Source: Yersinia frederiksenii ATCC 33641
Lineage (GTDB): Bacteria > Pseudomonadota > Gammaproteobacteria > Enterobacterales > Enterobacteriaceae
DNA length: 64,000 nt
Assembly (NCBI RefSeq): GCF_000754805.1
Contig: NZ_KN150731.1
Coordinates: 1,134,492 to 1,198,491 of the forward strand
Direction: 5' to 3'
Shown here: piece by piece, positions 1 to 10,478 of the stretch
Layout: each line of letters begins with the position of its first letter
Position numbering within the stretch: position 1 is the stretch's first letter
Translations under genes and position numbers: made by a program
The notes under the pieces: generated by a model
Seen by the model: only the letters and a program-made list of their open reading frames with translations
What the model was told of the DNA's origin: nothing
Databases searched by the model: none

Positions 1-149
1 TGAAAACACTTAATTTGCTGGCGCAGAAATATGGCGAGCGTTTTGCCCCTTGCCAACGGCTGGTTACGATGGCGGAGCAACAGCAGAAATTTTACCCGGA
101 TGAAAGCCAAGTGAACGAGGAACTGGGTAAGGAGTACACCACTAGCTAG
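1..149 (+). CDS. fadJ: FadJ C-terminus (partial)
   Basis: The window opens inside a reading frame that starts at base 3 and ends with TAG at 147-149, giving 48 residues beginning [20 protein letters not shown]. This resembles the C-terminus of the anaerobic fatty-acid oxidation alpha subunit FadJ (enoyl-CoA hydratase / 3-hydroxyacyl-CoA dehydrogenase). The following gene is sixA, which is fadJ's neighbour in E. coli and Yersinia, and this supports the call. Only the tail of the protein is visible, so no catalytic residue can be checked. Confidence 0.8.
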   Translation, partial: KTLNLLAQKYGERFAPCQRLVTMAEQQQKFYPDESQVNEELGKEYTTS

Positions 150-596
150 TGGTGCCAAAATGCTATTAGCGTGTTTTTCACCCATTTTTGTACAGGTCAA
201 CACGCTATAATTAACAGTGTGAGCAGGATCACCGCCTGCAACTCTAAGGGATAAGGTGGCTGTACAGCGGGGACAAGCCGCGCTACCTTAAACCAGAATC
301 ACACTGTGTGACTATTCGTGCCAGAATGAATTCATAGCCACTTATTGTGCAGGTGATAGAATTTAGATTAAGCTATTGATATGGTTAATTTGTAACCAAT
401 CAGGGGCGGCTGTTAGTAGCTTGGTGTAAAAAACAGCCATTTTCTTTACCTTAAGTTTCAGGCAAAATGCCCGGCCGCCATAGAGAGACGGCGCGTTATC
501 GTTATGAAGTTTCTTTGCTCTCGGGCAAAGGTTTCGGCGGTACAGCACGCAAAGCGTTTCTGTATAGCGTTATTTTGTTAACAAAAACGGTGCAAT
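150..596. other. 447-bp gap between fadJ and sixA
   Basis: No convincing gene lies here. A 61-codon frame on the minus strand (363-548) has no recognisable product. A TATAAT hexamer lies at 206-211, without a well-spaced -35 box that I can defend. A 13-base perfect palindrome, TCACACTGTGTGA, lies at 299-311 and could be a protein-binding site. The sixA promoter is presumably somewhere in this stretch. Confidence 0.5.
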
Positions 597-1088
597 ATGC
601 AAGTTTTCATTATGCGTCACGGTGACGCGGCTCTTGACGCAGCGAGTGATGCGCAAAGGCCTCTAACTCTGTGTGGTCAGGATGAATCACGTCAGATAGC
701 AAGCTGGCTAAATGACCAGTCAGTCGATGTTGATCAGGTTCTGGTCAGCCCCTATTTACGTGCAGGGCAAACATTGGAAGTGGTGCGCGAAGTGATGCCA
801 CTTCCGCCACAGCAAGAAGTGATGCCAGAATTGACGCCCGGTGGGGATGCCGCTTTTGTCAGCTGTTATTTGCAGGCGCTGGCTAAAGAAGATTGTGCTG
901 CAGTGCTGGTTATCTCGCACTTGCCACTGGTTGGGTATCTGGTGGCTGAACTTTGTCCGGGGCAATGTCCGCCAATGTTTGCGACTTCAGCAATTGCTTG
1001 TGTTGATTTGAATGGCGAGACCGGCAAGGGGACATTTGACTGGCAGGTGAGTCCGACACAGCTTCTGGCAAAGGCTTGCCACGGCTGA
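597..1088 (+). CDS. sixA: Phosphohistidine phosphatase SixA
   Basis: The 163-residue product is a small histidine phosphatase of the phosphoglycerate-mutase fold. The catalytic RHG motif is at residues 7-9 (MQVFIMRHGDAA), and a second conserved His is in VISHLPLVGYL. Family knowledge: SixA removes phosphate from phosphohistidine, on the phosphotransfer domain of ArcB and on the nitrogen-PTS protein NPr. Length agrees with E. coli SixA (161). It follows fadJ as in E. coli and is closed by the hairpin at 1115-1144. Confidence 0.95.
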   Translation: MQVFIMRHGDAALDAASDAQRPLTLCGQDESRQIASWLNDQSVDVDQVLVSPYLRAGQTLEVVREVMPLPPQQEVMPELTPGGDAAFVSCYLQALAKEDCAAVLVISHLPLVGYLVAELCPGQCPPMFATSAIACVDLNGETGKGTFDWQVSPTQLLAKACHG

Positions 1089-1114
1089 TTCATAGCATAT
1101 CAATATGAACCGAT

Positions 1115-1144
1115 AAGGGCGCAATTTCTATTGCGCCCTTTTTG
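1115..1144 (+). terminator. Rho-independent terminator after sixA
   Basis: AAGGGCGCAA (1115-1124) and TTGCGCCCTT (1131-1140) form a perfect 10-bp stem with a 6-base loop. A run of T follows directly. It lies 27 bases after the sixA stop. Confidence 0.9.
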
Positions 1145-1422
1145 ATTACACTGACTAGCCCTGAAGCAAGTTGCCACTCTTCAATGACGTTACTGAAGCG
1201 TTTGACGAAGACTAAGTAAGTCTAGGTTGTCGCTAGGATACAATGACCTAACGGCCTGACGATTACAGTGAAATTGCAGTAGCAGAGGCTGCCTGTGGTT
1301 CATTTTCAGTGCCGAATAGTGCTATTGCACTCAAGCTAGATCAATGAACAGAGATAATCGCGCAGCGCTAAGAGGCAGTAACAAAATGAAGCTATAGCCT
1401 AAAATACAAAAATAAATCTAAC
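1145..1422. other. Gap between sixA terminator and smrB
   Basis: About 280 bases between convergent sixA and smrB. I see no gene, no ERIC match and no clear smrB terminator; the stretch looks like non-coding spacer. Confidence 0.4.
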
Positions 1423-1953
1423 TCATTCAGCTAACTCAATTAATACCAATAATGCCGCCGTGCCCCCCCACTCTTTAGGGGCTTGATGGAATGCGAGTAC
1501 ATCGGGGTGTTGCGCCAGCCACAGTGGTGTTTGTTGTTTTAACACATGTTTGCCGTGACCATGCATGACACAGGCACAATGCACATGCTCACGTTTGCAG
1601 GCTGCAATCAGCGCCCCCAATTCTTGTTTAGCTTGTTTTTGGGTTAATCCGTGCAAATCCAAAAACATATCGGGCGAGTAGTCACCACGACGCAGTTTTT
1701 TAACTTCAAAATGGTCAACGCCGGGCCGCACATAGCGTGTCGGGCCTTCAGTATCCAATTGTGGCTGGAATTCATCAGAAAAATAATAACTGGCATCGAC
1801 CTGCTCTTGCAGCAATCGCTCGGGGGCCATTTTTTTGCCGAGTTTAGGCGGCGCACGATGAACAATCGTGTCTTGTTTCAGCTTTTTCGCCCCAGCGATC
1901 GACTCTTTAAACAGCTGTAGTTCATCCGTTGTCAGGTGATATTTATTTTTCAT
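1423..1953 (-). CDS. smrB: Ribosome rescue endonuclease SmrB
   Basis: The 176-residue product has a C-terminal Smr domain. The DLHGLT motif (about residues 98-103) and HGHGKHVLK (about 130-138) are the conserved DLHG and GxG-type elements of the family. E. coli SmrB (YfcN) is of the same size and cleaves mRNA between collided ribosomes; that role is transferred by homology. It is divergent from prmB with a gap of about 180 bases, the same arrangement as in E. coli. The basic N-terminal region before the Smr domain is typical. Confidence 0.93.
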   Translation of the reverse strand: MKNKYHLTTDELQLFKESIAGAKKLKQDTIVHRAPPKLGKKMAPERLLQEQVDASYYFSDEFQPQLDTEGPTRYVRPGVDHFEVKKLRRGDYSPDMFLDLHGLTQKQAKQELGALIAACKREHVHCACVMHGHGKHVLKQQTPLWLAQHPDVLAFHQAPKEWGGTAALLVLIELAE

Positions 1954-2136
1954 CGTCTATTCATTGTGCTTATTTATTTCCCCCAGTTTACCTAATGTCC
2001 ACCAGAGATTAATCACTTAAATGCGTCTTTCATTATTTGGTTATTGTGCAACTGATGTATTGCTGCTGATTTGTGGCGGGCTTCATGGCAAACTAGGTAG
2101 ATAGATAATGATTTTACGCACCCGCTGGAGAATACC

Positions 2137-3069
2137 TTGGACAAGATTTTCGTCGATGAAGCAGTAAATGAGCTGCACACCATTCAGGATATGCTGCGCT
2201 GGGCAGTCAGCCGTTTTAACGCGGCCAATATTTTTTATGGTCACGGTACTGATAATCCGTGGGACGAAGCGGTGCAGTTGGTTTTCCCAAGCCTATTCTT
2301 GCCGATTGATATTCCAGAAGATATGCGCAATGCGCGTCTGACGTCCAGTGAGCGCCACCGCATTGTTGAGCGGGTTATTCGCCGTGTTAATGAACGTATT
2401 CCAGTGGCTTATTTGACCAACAAAGCTTGGTTCTGTGGCATGGAATATTATGTCGATGAGCGCGTGCTGGTGCCACGTTCACCGATTGGTGAATTGATCA
2501 ACAACCGTTTTGATGGGCTTATTCGCCATCAACCTAAGCATATTCTGGACATGTGTACCGGCAGTGGTTGTATTGCGATTGCTTGCGCCTATGCTTTCCC
2601 GGAAGCTGAAGTGGATGCCGTTGATATCTCTAACGACGTGCTGGCAGTGACTGAGCATAATATTCAGCAGCACGGCATGGAGCATCAGGTTACGCCAATT
2701 CGTTCTGATCTGTTCCGCGATTTGCCGCCAATCAAATATGACCTGATTGTCACGAACCCACCTTATGTTGATGCTGAAGATATGGCCGACTTGCCGCAAG
2801 AATTTCGCTTTGAGCCTGAGCTGGGCCTGGCCGCGGGCAGTGATGGCCTGAAGCTGGCACGTCGAATTCTGGCTTGTGCACCTGATTTCTTACAAGATGA
2901 CGGCGTGCTGATTTGCGAAGTGGGCAACAGCATGGTGCATTTGATGGATGAGTACCCAGATGTGCCGTTCATTTGGTTGGAATTTGACAATGGCGGTGAT
3001 GGTGTCTTTATGCTGACTAAACAGCAACTTATTGACTGTGCATCCCATTTCAGAATGTATCGTGATTAA
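2137..3069 (+). CDS. prmB: Ribosomal protein L3 glutamine N5-methyltransferase
   Basis: The 310-residue product is a class I SAM-dependent methyltransferase. The SAM-binding loop [20 protein letters not shown] is near residues 138-157, and the Asn/Gln-methylating signature NPPY is at about residues 207-210. It closely matches E. coli PrmB along its length, including the start ([13 protein letters not shown]), so I keep the TTG at 2137 as start; no in-frame ATG gives that N-terminus. It modifies L3 during 50S assembly. prmB-aroC-mepA run in one direction and may be co-transcribed. Confidence 0.95.
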   Translation: MDKIFVDEAVNELHTIQDMLRWAVSRFNAANIFYGHGTDNPWDEAVQLVFPSLFLPIDIPEDMRNARLTSSERHRIVERVIRRVNERIPVAYLTNKAWFCGMEYYVDERVLVPRSPIGELINNRFDGLIRHQPKHILDMCTGSGCIAIACAYAFPEAEVDAVDISNDVLAVTEHNIQQHGMEHQVTPIRSDLFRDLPPIKYDLIVTNPPYVDAEDMADLPQEFRFEPELGLAAGSDGLKLARRILACAPDFLQDDGVLICEVGNSMVHLMDEYPDVPFIWLEFDNGGDGVFMLTKQQLIDCASHFRMYRD

Positions 3070-3140
3070 TCATCACTTTTAAAACTGCCAGCCGATTAAT
3101 ATTATGCTGGCAGCGAACTTAATGACTTAGAGGAACCGTG

Positions 3141-4226
3141 ATGGCTGGGAACAGTATTGGGCAGTTTTTCCGCGTCACCACTTTTGGTGAATCTCACGGC
3201 ATTGCCCTGGGGTGTATTATCGATGGCGTCCCACCGGGCATCCCTATCACTGAAGCGGATATTCAACTGGATCTCGACAGACGCCGCCCAGGTACCTCGC
3301 GCTACACCACTCAACGTCGTGAGCCGGATCAGGTGCGTATTTTATCGGGTGTATTTGAAGGGGTTACCACCGGGACCAGTATCGGCTTGATGATCGAAAA
3401 TACTGACCAGCGTTCACAAGATTACAGCGCTATTAAAGATGTGTTTCGCCCAGGTCATGCAGATTACACCTACGAACAGAAATATGGGGTGCGTGATTAC
3501 CGTGGTGGTGGCCGCTCTTCTGCCCGTGAAACCGCAATGCGGGTTGCTGCTGGCGCCATTGCTAAAAAATATTTGGCTCAAAAATTTGGTGTGCAGGTAC
3601 GTGGCTATCTGGCACAAATCGGTGATATCAGTTGTGATTTGATCGACTGGGATTTGGTTGAGCAAAATCCATTCTTCTGCCCAGATGCCAGTAAACTGGA
3701 GCCACTGGATGCCTTGATGCGTGAGCTGAAAAAGGCCGGTGACTCGATTGGTGCCAAAATCACCGTGGTTGCTGAACATGTGCCAGTAGGGTTAGGCGAG
3801 CCGGTATTCGACCGTTTAGATGCTGATTTGGCCCATGCGCTGATGAGTATCAATGCGGTGAAAGGGGTGGAAATCGGTGATGGTTTTGCGGTGATAACCA
3901 AACGTGGCAGTGAAAATCGTGATGAAATTACTCCGCAAGGTTTCCAAAGTAATCATGCGGGCGGCATTCTTGGCGGTATCAGTAGCGGGCAACCGATAGT
4001 GGCACATATTGCACTAAAACCGACCTCCAGTATTACGGTACCAGGGCAAACTATTAACCGGCAGGGCGAAGCGGTTGAGATGATTACCCGTGGCCGCCAT
4101 GATCCTTGTGTTGGCATCCGTGCAGTCCCGATTGCTGAAGCGATGATGGCGATTGTATTAATGGATCACTTGCTGCGCCAGCGTGCTCAGTGTGGTGATG
4201 TCGTTTCTGACGTTCCGCGCTGGTAG
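3141..4226 (+). CDS. aroC: Chorismate synthase
   Basis: The 361-residue product converts 5-enolpyruvylshikimate-3-phosphate to chorismate using reduced FMN, the last step of the shikimate pathway. Signature stretches are GESHG near residue 15, RPGHADYTY, and [10 protein letters not shown] near 125. The start is the ATG at 3141, which has an AGAGGAA ribosome site just upstream and gives the conserved [24 protein letters not shown] directly before it would add one residue and is unlikely. mepA follows after 5 bases. Confidence 0.97.
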   Translation: MAGNSIGQFFRVTTFGESHGIALGCIIDGVPPGIPITEADIQLDLDRRRPGTSRYTTQRREPDQVRILSGVFEGVTTGTSIGLMIENTDQRSQDYSAIKDVFRPGHADYTYEQKYGVRDYRGGGRSSARETAMRVAAGAIAKKYLAQKFGVQVRGYLAQIGDISCDLIDWDLVEQNPFFCPDASKLEPLDALMRELKKAGDSIGAKITVVAEHVPVGLGEPVFDRLDADLAHALMSINAVKGVEIGDGFAVITKRGSENRDEITPQGFQSNHAGGILGGISSGQPIVAHIALKPTSSITVPGQTINRQGEAVEMITRGRHDPCVGIRAVPIAEAMMAIVLMDHLLRQRAQCGDVVSDVPRW

Positions 4227-4231
4227 ACACA

Positions 4232-5068
4232 ATGAACAAGTGGATTGTGAAGGCCGTGACCTTGGCGGCACTGATTGCCGTCGGCCCAACCATGGCAGCG
4301 ACACCTTGGCAGCAGATTACACACCCGGTGGCGGGTTCTCCGCAGGCCATTGGTGGTTTCGCCAATGGTTGTGTGATTGGCGCCATGCCTTTGCCGCTGG
4401 AGTCAGCAGATTATCAGGTGATGCGAGCAGATCAGCGCCGCTATTTTGGTCATCCTGATTTATTGAACTTTATTCACCGCCTAGGTGCAAAAGCCCAGCA
4501 AAACAAGTTAGGGACGGTATTGATTGGCGATATGGCAATGCCTGCTGGCGGGCGCTTTAGCAGCGGACATGCCAGCCATCAGTCGGGGCTGGATGTGGAT
4601 ATATGGCTACAACTACCACAACAGCGATGGAGTCAGCAGCAACTGCTAAAACCGCAACCGATTGATTTGGTTACAGCCGACAGTAAAAGTGTGGCCCCTG
4701 TATTGTGGCAACCACAAATTGAAAGCTTAATTAAACTGGCAGCCAATGATAATGAAGTGACACGTATCTTCGTCAATCCAGCGATTAAAAAACAGCTTTG
4801 TCTGGATGCGGGGGCGGATCGCAACTGGCTGCATAAAGTGCGCCCATGGTTTGGTCATCGTGCCCATATGCATGTGCGTTTACGTTGCCCGGCAGATAGT
4901 CTGGAATGTTTGGATCAAGATACACCACCACCCGGTGATGGCTGTGGTGCAGAATTAGAAAGTTGGTTCCAGCCTCATCAGCCAAGTGCTAAACCGGGCA
5001 AAACCTTACCGCCACCATTGCCGCCTTCCTGTCAGGCTTTGCTGGATAATCATTTCGCTGCGGAATAA
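4232..5068 (+). CDS. mepA: Penicillin-insensitive murein endopeptidase
   Basis: The 278-residue product starts with a signal peptide ([20 protein letters not shown], cleavage after about residue 22, AMA-like), so it acts in the periplasm. Candidate zinc ligands of the LAS-type metallopeptidase are seen in [14 protein letters not shown] (His113, Asp121 region) and in HRAHMHVR (His209-214). The family cuts D-Ala-meso-DAP cross-links in peptidoglycan. The proline-rich C-terminal tail is normal. It sits between aroC and yfcA as in E. coli, with spacings of 5 and 3 bases, so the three are likely one transcript. Confidence 0.95.
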   Translation: MNKWIVKAVTLAALIAVGPTMAATPWQQITHPVAGSPQAIGGFANGCVIGAMPLPLESADYQVMRADQRRYFGHPDLLNFIHRLGAKAQQNKLGTVLIGDMAMPAGGRFSSGHASHQSGLDVDIWLQLPQQRWSQQQLLKPQPIDLVTADSKSVAPVLWQPQIESLIKLAANDNEVTRIFVNPAIKKQLCLDAGADRNWLHKVRPWFGHRAHMHVRLRCPADSLECLDQDTPPPGDGCGAELESWFQPHQPSAKPGKTLPPPLPPSCQALLDNHFAAE

Positions 5069-5071
5069 ATC

Positions 5072-5878
5072 ATGGATTGGTTTGCCCTTGGTCCTGCGGT
5101 TTTGGGGATACTGTTTTTAATCGCTTTGCTCGCCGGGTTTATTGATTCTATTGCTGGCGGCGGCGGGTTACTGACTGTTCCGGCGCTCTTGGCTGTGGGG
5201 TTACCTCCCGCACAGGTATTAGCCACTAATAAGCTGCAATCCGTTGGTGGGTCATTCTCTGCCAGCCTCTATTTTATTCGCCGCGGGGCGGTGAATCTAA
5301 AGGAGCAAAGGCTGACCATTGCGCTAACTGTGGTCGGGTCGATGTTGGGCGCTATTTTGGTCCAGCATATGCGTGCAGACCTGTTGCGGCAAATATTGCC
5401 GCTGCTGGTGATTGGTATTGGCGTCTATTTTCTGGTGACCCCCAAGCTTGGCGAAGTTGATCAGCAGCGACGTTTGTCGGCTTTGCCATTCGCTTTGATT
5501 GCGGGCGGCGGTGTGGGTTTCTACGATGGTTTCTTTGGCCCTGGTGCTGGTTCATTCTATGCATTGGCTTTCGTGACACTGTGCGGCTTCAATCTGGCCA
5601 AATCTACAGCTCACGCTAAAGTCCTTAATTTTACCTCCAATTTAGGTAGCCTGATCTTCTTTATCGTTGGCGGTAAAGTGGTGTGGAGTATTGGGCTAGT
5701 GATGCTGGTGGGGCAAGTTCTGGGTGCACGTCTGGGCGCACATATGGTCTTGACCAAAGGCCAGAAATTAATTCGTCCAATGATTGTCGTGGTGTCATTC
5801 GTAATGAGCTGCAAGCTGCTGTACGACAGCCACGGTACCGAGATCTCCTCCTGGCTAGGATTACACGTTTTCGCATAA
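5072..5878 (+). CDS. yfcA: TauE/SafE (TSUP) family membrane transporter YfcA
   Basis: The 268-residue product is very hydrophobic, with several membrane segments. It carries the TSUP N-terminal pattern AGFIDSIAGGGGLLTVPALL near residues 21-40 and a second copy of the glycine-rich pattern, GVGFYDGFFGPGAGSF, near 150. TSUP proteins move sulfur-containing or carboxylated anions; the substrate of YfcA is not known to me. It follows mepA by 3 bases. Confidence 0.9.
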   Translation: MDWFALGPAVLGILFLIALLAGFIDSIAGGGGLLTVPALLAVGLPPAQVLATNKLQSVGGSFSASLYFIRRGAVNLKEQRLTIALTVVGSMLGAILVQHMRADLLRQILPLLVIGIGVYFLVTPKLGEVDQQRRLSALPFALIAGGGVGFYDGFFGPGAGSFYALAFVTLCGFNLAKSTAHAKVLNFTSNLGSLIFFIVGGKVVWSIGLVMLVGQVLGARLGAHMVLTKGQKLIRPMIVVVSFVMSCKLLYDSHGTEISSWLGLHVFA

Positions 5879-5944
5879 CTTAAGGTATCTAGGGCCGCAG
5901 TGAAATCGCATCCCCTTGTTGATACCGCTCTTACGGACCCAAGC

Positions 5945-6481
5945 ATGACTCATGATTATCAGCAATTAATCGACATTTTTAATAGTTGTTTCAGTGATGA
6001 ATTTAATACCCGATTGGTAAAAGGTGATGACGAACCTATCTACCTGCCCGCCGACGATCAGTTTGCTTATCATCGGATCATTTTTGCGCATGGCTATTAT
6101 GCCAGTGCAATGCATGAAATTTCCCATTGGTGTATTGCCGGTGAAGAGCGGCGCAAACTGGTGGATTTTGGCTATTGGTATTGCCCTGATGGGCGTGACG
6201 CATTAACCCAGAGCCAGTTTGAAGTCGTCGAGATAAAACCTCAGGCATTGGAGTGGATGTTTTGTGTCGCGGCCGGTTTCCCGTTCAATGTCAGTTGCGA
6301 CAATCTGGAGGGCGATTGTGAGCCTGACCGGATAACATTCCAGCGTAAAGTCCGTGAGCAGGTGCTGTGGCATTTGGAAAACGGAATATCCCCACGACCT
6401 GCGGGCTTTATTCAGGCGCTACAGTCGTTCTACAATACGCCGCCGCTGGCACCAGAACTTTTCCCTTACCCGGAAGATTGA
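5945..6481 (+). CDS. epmC: Elongation factor P hydroxylase EpmC
   Basis: The product matches E. coli EpmC (YfcM), which hydroxylates the beta-lysylated lysine of elongation factor P. A HExxH-like metal motif, HEISHWC, and the conserved DFGYWYCPDGRDA and NLEGDCEPDR blocks are visible. I choose the ATG at 5945 because it gives MTHDYQQLIDIFNSCF, aligned with the E. coli N-terminus; a GTG at 5900 would add 15 residues. Neither start has a strong ribosome site. The gene lies between yfcA and yfcL as in E. coli. No EF-P or lysyl-transferase gene is in this window. Confidence 0.88.
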   Translation: MTHDYQQLIDIFNSCFSDEFNTRLVKGDDEPIYLPADDQFAYHRIIFAHGYYASAMHEISHWCIAGEERRKLVDFGYWYCPDGRDALTQSQFEVVEIKPQALEWMFCVAAGFPFNVSCDNLEGDCEPDRITFQRKVREQVLWHLENGISPRPAGFIQALQSFYNTPPLAPELFPYPED

Positions 6482-6489
6482 GTTTAAAC

Positions 6490-6603
6490 GCTATCCAGCG
6501 TCATTGAAGTTGCAGGGTTGCTAGCCGCACTCTCTGAGCCGAATCAAGAACTTGAGTAAGAGTGGGTTGGCTGCCTAACTGCAACGTCAATAACTTTGGA
6601 TAT
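6490..6603 (-). repeat. ERIC-type repeat (internally shortened)
   Basis: Read on the minus strand, this stretch starts like the Yersinia ERIC terminus (TATCCAAAG), then has GTTGCAGTTAGGCAGC, TTACTCAAG..TGATTCGG and ends CCTGCAACTTCAATGACG. These are the same blocks in the same order as in the full-length copy at 41,598-41,722, with about 15 bases missing inside. It fills the gap between epmC and yfcL and ends just before the yfcL ribosome site. Confidence 0.8.
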
Positions 6604-6628
6604 AAAATGCATACAAATAGGAAGAGTG

Positions 6629-6916
6629 ATGATTGAAGAGTTCGAAACGCATATTTTAGCGCAAATCGACGACATGGTAGAGTATGCCAGTGATGATGAT
6701 TTATTTGCTGGTGGCTATCTGCGTGGCCATCTGACACTAGCAGTGGCCGAATCCGAAGAGCATGGAGAGACTTCCGCCGAGCAATTACATGCGCGTGTTC
6801 AGCACAGTTTGGACAAGGCAATCAAAGCGGGTGAATTATCGCCACCGGATCAGGTGTTAGTTTTGGGTTTGTGGGATAGATTACTAGAACAAGCCCAAAA
6901 TCCCCTTCGTCCTTGA
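6629..6916 (+). CDS. yfcL: YfcL family protein
   Basis: The 95-residue product aligns over its whole length with E. coli YfcL, including [20 protein letters not shown] and [10 protein letters not shown]. The function of the family is unknown to me. The start is the ATG at 6629, preceded by AGGAAGAG; upstream in-frame ATG and GTG codons lie in or against the ERIC element and do not align with homologues. It is convergent with mnmC. Confidence 0.88.
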   Translation: MIEEFETHILAQIDDMVEYASDDDLFAGGYLRGHLTLAVAESEEHGETSAEQLHARVQHSLDKAIKAGELSPPDQVLVLGLWDRLLEQAQNPLRP

Positions 6917-6960
6917 AGCCGCAGGGTTGTTAGCGGCGTTCACTGACTCGAATCACTGAC
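6909..6960 (-). repeat. ERIC fragment at the yfcL/mnmC junction
   Basis: About 50 bases (CCTTGAAGCCGCAGGGTTG, then GCGGCGTTCACTGACTCGAATCA in pieces) repeat the terminal half of the neighbouring ERIC copy at 6490-6603. The fragment covers the last codons of yfcL and the mnmC stop at 6953. It may therefore supply the final residues of MnmC. Confidence 0.6.
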
Positions 6961-9013
6961 TGACGTTTGCCTCAGAGGCTGCCGGAGCACGATGTTGTAC
7001 CGGCTTACCTTTCAGTAATTTTCGTACCCAAAAGCGGTTAGGATTGAGTGCGGCCAGTGTTGTTGCATCCAATGGCAATGGCTCACCAAACATCTGTGCC
7101 GCCAGAATTTCAGCCACCAGTGGCGCGCTACATAAACCGCGTGAGCCTAGCGCCCCCACCATAAACAGCTCTGGCCACACGGGTGCGAATGCTATTTCTT
7201 CGCCTTGCAGAATTTTACGCGGCAAATCCTGATATTGTGCCAGCGTGGCGGCGTAATCGGGCACCGCCCCTATCATCGGTAAATGGTCGCGGATAGCACA
7301 TCGCACACCACAACGTGCCTGATTATTACTGATATCAACCTGCTGCGGCCAACTCACTTCTGGCAGGCAACGTAGCAAGCGATCCCGGTTCTCTTGCTGT
7401 TCATCCGCGCGAAAATCGGTGCTGATATCGTTGCGCTGATAGCTGGCACCAATACAATGATGCTGATTGGCTGGGTTCACAGGGGTCAGATAACCGTCAT
7501 AGCAAAGTACCTGGCGCAACTGGCTAAGTACTGGCGTGGTGGGAATATGCGAAACCTGCCCACGCACCGCAGACAGCGGCAGATGGCGAGTTTGCTCCCA
7601 CTCAGGCAAACGATGGCCGGTAGCAAGCACGACAGTGGCATGCTGTTTGGCAGCCAGTGGTTGCTGGAAAGTTAACTGCCACAGTCCGTCAATGCGCTCT
7701 AATTGACGCAATTCATGCTGATAATGGCAGGTCATGCCATTTTGTTGAGCTAGAGCGATGAGCGCGAGGGTAAGGTCTGATGGACAAAGCCAGCCACCCG
7801 CCGGATAGTGAATGCCGTCGTGGGCACAATCCAATCCTGCGAGTGCACTGAGTTGTTCACGGCTCATGGCTTCGGCGAGTGGTTGCGGCCAGTCTATTTG
7901 CAGCATCTTATCAATCTTGCCCCGGCTTTTATCGTCAAACGCCAATTGGCTGACGCCGCACCACTGATGGTCAAAGTTGATACCTTGCTCAATTAACTGA
8001 TCGTATTGACGGCGAGCAAAGGTAAAGGCACTGGTGAAAAAGGTTTCCAGCGCATCATTTTTACCGTTTAGCAGTGGGTAGAGGGCACCTTGTCGGTTAC
8101 CTGATGCCCCTTGTGCCGGTTGCGCGTCGGCACAATAAAGTGTCACCTTGGCACCACGGCGTAACAGGGCCAAAGCGCTCAGCGCACTGGCAACCCCACC
8201 ACCGATAATCGCGATATCATCGCAATGAGTCGCTGTGGGCCGGTGATACCAAGGTACTGATTGGGCAGTGAGATTTTGCGGCAAAACACCCGTCAGCATT
8301 TCTCGTTTTTGCCCGAAACCTTTGACTTTCGCCACCTCAAACCCAGCCTGCTGCAACCCGCGACGAACAAATCCGGCGGCAGTAAAGGTGGCAAATGTCC
8401 CCCCGGCTCTTGCCATGCGGGCCATGGCATTGAACAGAGTATCATTCCACATATCCGGGTTTTTAGCCGGAGCAAAACCATCAAGAAACCAGGCATCGAC
8501 TTGATTATTCAGACTGGCATCCAACTGAGGCAGCAGAGTGTTGACATCACCAAACCACAAATCGAGAGTGATGGCGCCCTCGGCCAGCAATAGACGATGG
8601 CACCCCGCAAGGGGTAATGGCCACTGCGCTCGCAACTGCTCAGCAAAAGCGGCCAATTCCGGCCAGCGGTTGTGGGCCGCGGCTAAATCGGCGGTCTGAA
8701 GCGGGTATTTTTCAAAGCTAATATAATGTAATCGCTGGAGTTTTGCGGTGGGGTGCTGTTGCTTAAACTGGGCGAAGTCACGCCATAATGTCAGGAAATT
8801 CAATCCCGTACCGAAGCCGGTTTCGGCAAAAATGCAGTTTTCGCGCGGGTGTTGAACAAAGCGCTCGGGGAAGCCATTTCCCTTAAGAAAAACGTAGTGA
8901 GTCTCCTCCAGCCCATCTTCATTGGAAAAATAGATGTCATCAAACTGTTCCGATACAGGTGTACCTTGTTCATTCCAGCTCAAGGTTGCCGTTTGGATTG
9001 GGGGATTACTCAC
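6953..9013 (-). CDS. mnmC: Bifunctional tRNA mnm5s2U biosynthesis protein MnmC
   Basis: The product is about 686 residues with two domains. The N-terminal half is a methyltransferase (SAM motif [33 protein letters not shown]). The C-terminal half is a FAD-dependent oxidase (dinucleotide motif [20 protein letters not shown] near residue 267; [13 protein letters not shown]). It finishes 5-methylaminomethyl-2-thiouridine at the tRNA wobble position after MnmEG. I prefer the GTG at 9013, giving an N-terminus like Yersinia MnmC (..[20 protein letters not shown]); a TTG at 9034 would add 7 residues. Orientation and neighbours are as in E. coli. Confidence 0.93.
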   Translation of the reverse strand: MSNPPIQTATLSWNEQGTPVSEQFDDIYFSNEDGLEETHYVFLKGNGFPERFVQHPRENCIFAETGFGTGLNFLTLWRDFAQFKQQHPTAKLQRLHYISFEKYPLQTADLAAAHNRWPELAAFAEQLRAQWPLPLAGCHRLLLAEGAITLDLWFGDVNTLLPQLDASLNNQVDAWFLDGFAPAKNPDMWNDTLFNAMARMARAGGTFATFTAAGFVRRGLQQAGFEVAKVKGFGQKREMLTGVLPQNLTAQSVPWYHRPTATHCDDIAIIGGGVASALSALALLRRGAKVTLYCADAQPAQGASGNRQGALYPLLNGKNDALETFFTSAFTFARRQYDQLIEQGINFDHQWCGVSQLAFDDKSRGKIDKMLQIDWPQPLAEAMSREQLSALAGLDCAHDGIHYPAGGWLCPSDLTLALIALAQQNGMTCHYQHELRQLERIDGLWQLTFQQPLAAKQHATVVLATGHRLPEWEQTRHLPLSAVRGQVSHIPTTPVLSQLRQVLCYDGYLTPVNPANQHHCIGASYQRNDISTDFRADEQQENRDRLLRCLPEVSWPQQVDISNNQARCGVRCAIRDHLPMIGAVPDYAATLAQYQDLPRKILQGEEIAFAPVWPELFMVGALGSRGLCSAPLVAEILAAQMFGEPLPLDATTLAALNPNRFWVRKLLKGKPVQHRAPAASEANVSQ

Positions 9014-9101
9014 GTTTAAAGACTCGTATCTCAAGGGGTAGGGCGATTCTAACTATGTGACCCGCCGCGTGCAAATCGTAAAATTATCTGGGTATATTAC
9101 G

Positions 9102-9135
9102 CTGATCGGACTTGTTCGGCGTACAACTGTACGCT
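9102..9135 (+). promoter_or_regulatory. FadR and FabR sites before fabB
   Basis: CTGATCGGACTTGTT (9102-9116) resembles the FadR site, and GGCGTACAACTGTACGCT (9118-9135) is the near-palindromic FabR site. Both match what I recall of the E. coli fabB promoter almost base for base. This implies activation of fabB by FadR and repression by FabR with unsaturated acyl thioesters. A TATATT at 9093-9098 could be the -10 box. Confidence 0.8.
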
Positions 9136-9184
9136 AAAGTGCGTTGCAAAATCCCGAATGTAAAATAAGTGGAAGAGGTATTGA

Positions 9185-10408
9185 ATGAAGCGTGCAGTAA
9201 TTACTGGCTTGGGTATTGTCTCCAGCATTGGTAATAACCAGCAGGAAGTTCTGGCATCTTTGCAGGAAGGTCGCTCTGGCATTACTTTCGCTCAGGAATT
9301 TAAAGACGCAGGTATGCGCAGCCATGTATGGGGCGATGTGAAGCTCGCGTCAGAGCCAAAAGATCTGATTGACCGCAAAGTGCTGCGTTTTATGAGCGAC
9401 GCCTCAATTTATGCTTATCTTGCGATGCAAGAAGCGATTACAGACTCTGGTTTGGCGCCTGAGCAAGTCTCTAATTTCCGCAGTGGGCTGGTTGTCGGTT
9501 CCGGTGGTGGTTCTCCCCGCAACCAGGTGGCTGGCTCCGATGCTATGCGTACCCCGCGTGGTCTGAAAGGCGTTGGTCCTTATATGGTGACTAAAGCTAT
9601 GGCATCCGGTGTATCCGCTTGTCTGGCAACACCGTTTAAAATCAAAGGTGTTAACTACTCAATCAGCTCAGCTTGTGCCACATCCGCACACTGTATTGGC
9701 CATGCTTTGGAACTGATCCAACTGGGCAAGCAAGACGTTGTGTTTGCCGGCGGCGGTGAAGAGCTGTGTTGGGAAATGGCCTGTGAGTTTGATGCAATGG
9801 GCGCATTGTCTACCAAATACAATGAAACCCCGACTAAAGCTTCCCGTACCTATGATCAAGACCGTGATGGTTTTGTTATTGCCGGCGGCGGCGGTATGGT
9901 CGTGGTTGAAGAGCTTGAGCATGCTCTGGCCCGTGGTGCACATATCTATGCTGAGATTGTTGGCTACGGCGCAACCTCAGATGGTGCTGATATGGTGGCT
10001 CCATCAGGTGAAGGCGCGGTGCGTTGCATGCAAATGGCAATGCAAGGTGTTGATACCCCAATCGATTACATGAACGTACACGGCACTTCTACCCCGGTTG
10101 GTGATGTGAAAGAGTTGGGCGCGATTCGCGAAGTGTTTGGTAACAACACCCCGGCTATCTCTTCAACTAAAGCGATGACCGGCCACTCTTTAGGGGCCGC
10201 AGGTGTGCACGAAGCTATCTTTAGCCTGTTAATGGTTGAACACGGCTTTATTGCACCAAGTATCAATATTGAAAATCTGGATGAGCAGGCTGCAGGGATG
10301 AATATCATCACTGAGCCAACTAAACGTGAACTGACAACTGTTATGTCTAACAGCTTTGGTTTCGGCGGGACTAACGCCACGTTGGTTATGCGTAAATACC
10401 AGAAATAA
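9185..10408 (+). CDS. fabB: Beta-ketoacyl-ACP synthase I
   Basis: The 407-residue thiolase-fold enzyme condenses malonyl-ACP with acyl-ACP and is essential for elongating unsaturated fatty acids. The catalytic triad is visible: Cys in [10 protein letters not shown] (about 163), His in HGTSTPVGD (about 298) and His in TGHSLGAAG (about 333). It is nearly identical to E. coli FabB throughout. It is controlled by the FadR/FabR sites at 9102-9135 and closed by the terminator at 10452-10478. Confidence 0.98.
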   Translation: MKRAVITGLGIVSSIGNNQQEVLASLQEGRSGITFAQEFKDAGMRSHVWGDVKLASEPKDLIDRKVLRFMSDASIYAYLAMQEAITDSGLAPEQVSNFRSGLVVGSGGGSPRNQVAGSDAMRTPRGLKGVGPYMVTKAMASGVSACLATPFKIKGVNYSISSACATSAHCIGHALELIQLGKQDVVFAGGGEELCWEMACEFDAMGALSTKYNETPTKASRTYDQDRDGFVIAGGGGMVVVEELEHALARGAHIYAEIVGYGATSDGADMVAPSGEGAVRCMQMAMQGVDTPIDYMNVHGTSTPVGDVKELGAIREVFGNNTPAISSTKAMTGHSLGAAGVHEAIFSLLMVEHGFIAPSINIENLDEQAAGMNIITEPTKRELTTVMSNSFGFGGTNATLVMRKYQK

Positions 10409-10451
10409 GATCAGAAGCAGCTATTTCTGCTAGTTGATGCTTAATAATAAG

Positions 10452-10478
10452 GCCCGCGAGTGATCGCGGGCTTTTTTA
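10452..10478 (+). terminator. Rho-independent terminator after fabB
   Basis: GCCCGCGA (10452-10459) pairs with TCGCGGGC (10464-10471) around a GTGA loop. TTTTTT follows. Confidence 0.93.

Noticed and set aside
363-548. 61-codon minus-strand frame in the fadJ-sixA gap
   Set aside because: No ribosome site, no recognisable motif, composition like non-coding spacer.
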